Of a stretch of DNA of 64,000 nucleotides, positions 61,650 to 64,000 are shown piece after piece. A program made the translations under genes and the position numbers. The notes under the pieces are model-generated. The model was not told the DNA's origin, searched no databases, and saw only the letters and a list, made by a program, of their open reading frames with translations. Numbering within the stretch: position 1 is the first letter of the stretch; the number at the start of each line of letters is the position of its first letter. Origin of the DNA: Betaproteobacteria bacterium Ga0077526 (lineage in GTDB: Bacteria; Pseudomonadota; Gammaproteobacteria; Burkholderiales; Ga0077523); the NCBI GenBank assembly GCA_001464765.1, contig LNDV01000027.1, positions 62,001-126,000 of the forward strand, given 5' to 3'.

Positions 61650-62465
61650 ATGACCAATACAACGCGTCGCCGGCTACTCGTCGGCGGCACATCCCTGCTC
61701 GCGGTTGCGGCCACGAGCCCGATCTCGCGCGCACGGGCAGACCACCACTCAGGAGGACCGATGAAGGAAGTGAAGGCGCTGATCTACGACGTGTTCGGGA
61801 CGATGGTCGACTGGCGCACGGGCGTGGCGCGCGAGTCGAAGAGCATCCTCGGACCGCTCGGCTACTCGCTCGACTGGATCGCCTTCGCCGATGCCTGGCG
61901 CGGCGAGTACCAGCCGGCCATGGAAGAAGTCCGTTCCGGCCGCATCCCGTTCTCGAAGCTCGACTTCATCCATCGCGTCATGCTCGAGCGCATCCGTCCG
62001 CGCTTCGGCCTGGAGAAGGTCGAGGAGCCCGTCCTGCAGGAACTCAATCTGGCCTGGCACCGTCTCGACGCCTGGCCCGATGTGCCGTACGCCCAGATGC
62101 GCCTGCGCAAGCGCTTCATGCTCGCGCCGTGCTCCAACGGCAACATCGCACTGATGGCCGATCTCGCCCGCCGCAACGACTTCCGTTGGGATGCCATCCT
62201 GGGTGCGGAAATCGCCCGCGACTACAAGCCGAAGCCCATCGTGTATCTGGCCGCGGCGGAAGCCTTCAATCTCAAGCCCGAGCAGACCATGATGGTCGCG
62301 GCGCACAGCAACGATCTGCAGGCGGCGCGCGCGGTCGGTCTCAAGACTGCCTTCGTTGCCCAGCCGAACGAGTTCGGGCTCAACACGGGTGAGACCAAGC
62401 CCAACGGCGAAGTGGACCTCGCCGTGCCGTCGTTCACGGCCCTCGCCGAGGCGCTCGGCTGCTGA
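61650..62465 (+). CDS. Type II haloacid dehalogenase with twin-arginine signal
   Basis: 271 aa, AGGAGG-type site before the ATG. The N-terminus is Tat-like: MTNTTRRRLLVGGTSLLAVA then a SRARA cleavage region. HAD features follow: IYDVFGTMVDW (nucleophile Asp), APCSNGN, KPKPIVYLAAAEAF and AAHSNDLQAARAVG, as in L-2-haloacid dehalogenases, which hydrolyse 2-haloalkanoates to hydroxyacids. Export by Tat is unusual because these enzymes are normally cytoplasmic. It may act on a halogenated or related acid delivered to the periplasm, or be a phosphatase-like variant. Probably co-transcribed with the dehydrogenase gene. Confidence 0.88.
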   Translation: MTNTTRRRLLVGGTSLLAVAATSPISRARADHHSGGPMKEVKALIYDVFGTMVDWRTGVARESKSILGPLGYSLDWIAFADAWRGEYQPAMEEVRSGRIPFSKLDFIHRVMLERIRPRFGLEKVEEPVLQELNLAWHRLDAWPDVPYAQMRLRKRFMLAPCSNGNIALMADLARRNDFRWDAILGAEIARDYKPKPIVYLAAAEAFNLKPEQTMMVAAHSNDLQAARAVGLKTAFVAQPNEFGLNTGETKPNGEVDLAVPSFTALAEALGC

Positions 62466-62487
62466 GCTGTCGGATTGCGACGGGCAC

Positions 62488-62726
62488 GTAGCCCGGACGA
62501 GGGGCGTCCGCCCCGACTCCGGGGATCGGTTTGGCAATCGCTGCCCCGGAGTCGCCCCATGCGGGGCTCGTCCGGGCTACGAGGTTGTGCGGCGTCGGGT
62601 CGATCGGTTGTTCGCGACGGGTGCGTAGCCCGGACGAGGGGCGACCGCCCCGACTCCGGGACGCGCCGGAAACACCTCGAGGAGTTCTCGTCTCCGACCA
62701 CCGCCCCCGGGCGGAGCCCGGGCTAC
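62488..62726. repeat. REP-like GTAGCCCGG palindromic repeat cluster
   Basis: GTAGCCCGGACGAG occurs at 62488-62501 and 62625-62638, and its inverse CTCGTCCGGGCTAC at 62567-62580. A fourth partial inverse, GCCCGGGCTAC, is at 62716-62726. Between the first pair the sequence GACTCCGGGG and its complement extend the stem, so 62488-62580 could fold into a long hairpin. It occupies most of the 393-bp gap after the dehalogenase; no gene is supported there. REP/BIME elements in proteobacteria have this character. Confidence 0.75.
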
Positions 62727-62858
62727 AGGAGCGGCGACGCGCAGCGCCGCCCTTCCCCCTTCCCGCAATCACCCTTCCCGCATCCCCCGACACGCCCCCC
62801 CTGGCTCACCTGGTGAGCCACCCCCCTCCCCACAATCGGGGTGTCAGGGGAGGTGGCC

Positions 62859-64000
62859 ATGGAACATTCGGGTGGTGGTGGGGCGGATCTGTTCTCCGAT
62901 CTCGGCGATGCCGAGGGGTTCTCGTTGCGGCCGAGCGATGCCGATGCGCTGGCGGACGCGTTTCTGCGTCGCTATGCGGACCGTATCGTTGCCGAGCGCA
63001 TCACGCCGGCCCGTCCGGCACGCCACGCAGAATTTCCCGCCGGTCTGGACCCCTGTCTCGCCGGCGCACTGCGCGAACGCGGCATCTCCCGGCTCTACAG
63101 CCATCAGGCGGAATGCTGGGACCATGTCGCTGCAGGCCGGCACGTGGTGGTGGTCACGCCCACGGCGTCGGGCAAGACGCTCTGCTACAACCTGCCGGTG
63201 ATCCAATCCGTGCTCGCGGGGCAGGGCAAGGCGCTCTATCTGTTTCCGACCAAGGCGCTCGCGCAGGATCAAGTCGCGGAGATCCTCGAACTCAACGCGG
63301 CGGGCCAGCTCGGCATCCGCGCCATGACCTTCGATGGCGACACCCCGGGCGACGCGCGGCGTGCGGTGCGCACGCATGGCGACATCGTCGTTTCGAACCC
63401 CGACATGCTGCATCAGGGCATCCTGCCTCACCACACCAAGTGGGCGCAGTTCTTCGAGTCCCTGCGCTATGTCGTCGTGGACGAACTCCACACCTACCGG
63501 GGCGTGTTCGGTTCCCACGTGGCCAACGTGATGCGCCGGCTGAAGCGCATCGCGGCGTTCCACGGCTCGCATCCGCAGTTCATCCTGTGTTCCGCCACTA
63601 TCGCCAATCCGCGTGAACTCGCGGAACGCATCCTCGGCGAGACCGTCGCGGAGGTCTCCGAGTCCGGGGCGCCACAGGGTCGACGCCGACTGCTCGTGTG
63701 GAATCCGCCGGTGGTCAACGCCGACCTCGGTCTGCGCGCCTCGGCCCGTTCGCAATCCACGCGCATTGCCCGGGCGTCGGTCAAGCGCGGCCTCGAGACC
63801 ATCGTGTTCGCCAATTCGCGGCTCGAAGTCGAGGTGATCACCAAGTACCTCAAGGACACCTTCGACAACGACCCGCGCAAGCCGGCCCGGGTGGCGTCCT
63901 ATCGCGGTGGTTACCTTCCGACCGAACGTCGCGACAAGGAACGCAAGCTACGTGCGGGTCGCATCGATTGCGTGGTGTCCACATCGGCACTCGAACTCGG
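62859..64000 (+). CDS. DEAD/DEAH-box helicase of the DUF1998 (YprA/MrfA-like) type, 5' part
   Basis: The ATG at 62859, with GGGGAGG upstream, opens a frame that runs to the window edge without a stop (about 380 codons). Residues ~75-105 hold GISRLYSHQAECWDHVAAGRHVVVVTPTASGKTLCYNLP (Q motif and Walker A). YVVVDELHTYRG is the DExH motif and FILCSATIANP the SAT motif; the RecA2 domain starts TIVFANSRLEVEVI. This matches the Hrq1/MrfA family of 3'-5' DNA helicases with a C-terminal zinc DUF1998, which lies outside the window. The role is DNA repair in known members. The other long frame here is a shadow. Confidence 0.9.
   Translation, partial: MEHSGGGGADLFSDLGDAEGFSLRPSDADALADAFLRRYADRIVAERITPARPARHAEFPAGLDPCLAGALRERGISRLYSHQAECWDHVAAGRHVVVVTPTASGKTLCYNLPVIQSVLAGQGKALYLFPTKALAQDQVAEILELNAAGQLGIRAMTFDGDTPGDARRAVRTHGDIVVSNPDMLHQGILPHHTKWAQFFESLRYVVVDELHTYRGVFGSHVANVMRRLKRIAAFHGSHPQFILCSATIANPRELAERILGETVAEVSESGAPQGRRRLLVWNPPVVNADLGLRASARSQSTRIARASVKRGLETIVFANSRLEVEVITKYLKDTFDNDPRKPARVASYRGGYLPTERRDKERKLRAGRIDCVVSTSALEL

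Noticed and set aside
62531..63616. 361-codon plus-strand ORF over the REP cluster and the helicase start
   Set aside because: The helicase frame from 62859 has intact Walker A, DExH and SAT motifs; this ORF is its +1 shadow extended through repeats.

Overview
The window is a high-GC, gene-dense stretch of bacterial chromosome. The gene content suggests a betaproteobacterium, most likely Burkholderiales-like. Supporting features are a Bug/TctC-type solute receptor, two polyhydroxybutyrate-type thiolases plus a phasin, a DUF1631 protein, a DUF2788 protein, an AddAB-type nuclease pair next to fdxA-trxA-rho, a CobD/CbiB-like protein beside rsgA, and a COX15/CtaA heme A synthase. I saw no rRNA, tRNA, CRISPR array, transposase, integrase or phage gene. 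Both ends cut genes: the 3' part of an apbE homologue at the left and the 5' part of a DUF1998-type DEAD/DEAH helicase at the right.

Layout. 1-2.3 kb: translationally coupled apbE, a four-helix membrane protein and a secreted beta-helix protein. 2.3-4.1 kb: a TetR regulator, a palindrome-rich spacer and two small related secreted proteins of unknown function that share FGRD motifs and end in RFGR plus one residue. 4.3-9.0 kb: a MocR-type regulator and a PAS/GGDEF/EAL protein. 9.2-13.3 kb: solute receptor, class III CoA-transferase, RraA-like aldolase and a CobD-like membrane protein. 13.3-27.2 kb: rsgA, DAHP synthase, a DUF1631 protein with a very large Gly/Pro-rich insertion, M48 protease, orn, Hpt protein, pgi, phasin and a second PAS/GGDEF/EAL protein. 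27.2-37.7 kb: two thiolases, hslR and hslO (with a partial duplicate of the hslR start between them), an acyl-CoA ligase, a GT39 glycosyltransferase, rpmE2, rho (with a duplicated 3' end), trxA and fdxA.

37.7-44.9 kb is one tightly coupled operon: addB-like, addA-like, DUF2189 and DUF2788. 44.9-52.6 kb holds a Gly-tailed conserved protein, a BepA-like lipoprotein protease, a LolC/E permease without LolD, an unusual acyltransferase-alpha/beta-hydrolase fusion, heme A synthase and a GNAT enzyme. 52.7-59.4 kb looks like a transition-metal homeostasis island: two COG0523 GTPases (one with a degenerate G4 motif), a Fur/Zur-family regulator, a Tat-exported cyclase/formamidase-like hydrolase, a WD40 protein and a NiCoT nickel/cobalt permease. 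59.5-62.5 kb has a LysR regulator divergent from a tartrate/D-malate dehydrogenase, followed by a Tat-targeted type II haloacid dehalogenase. A REP-like palindromic repeat cluster and the partial helicase close the window.

The items I would look at first are the paired FGRD/RFGR secreted proteins, the metal island, the acyltransferase-hydrolase fusion, the collagen-like DUF1631 insertion, and the two independent gene-end duplications (hslR start, rho end). Functional calls come from motif recognition by eye; no database search was run.
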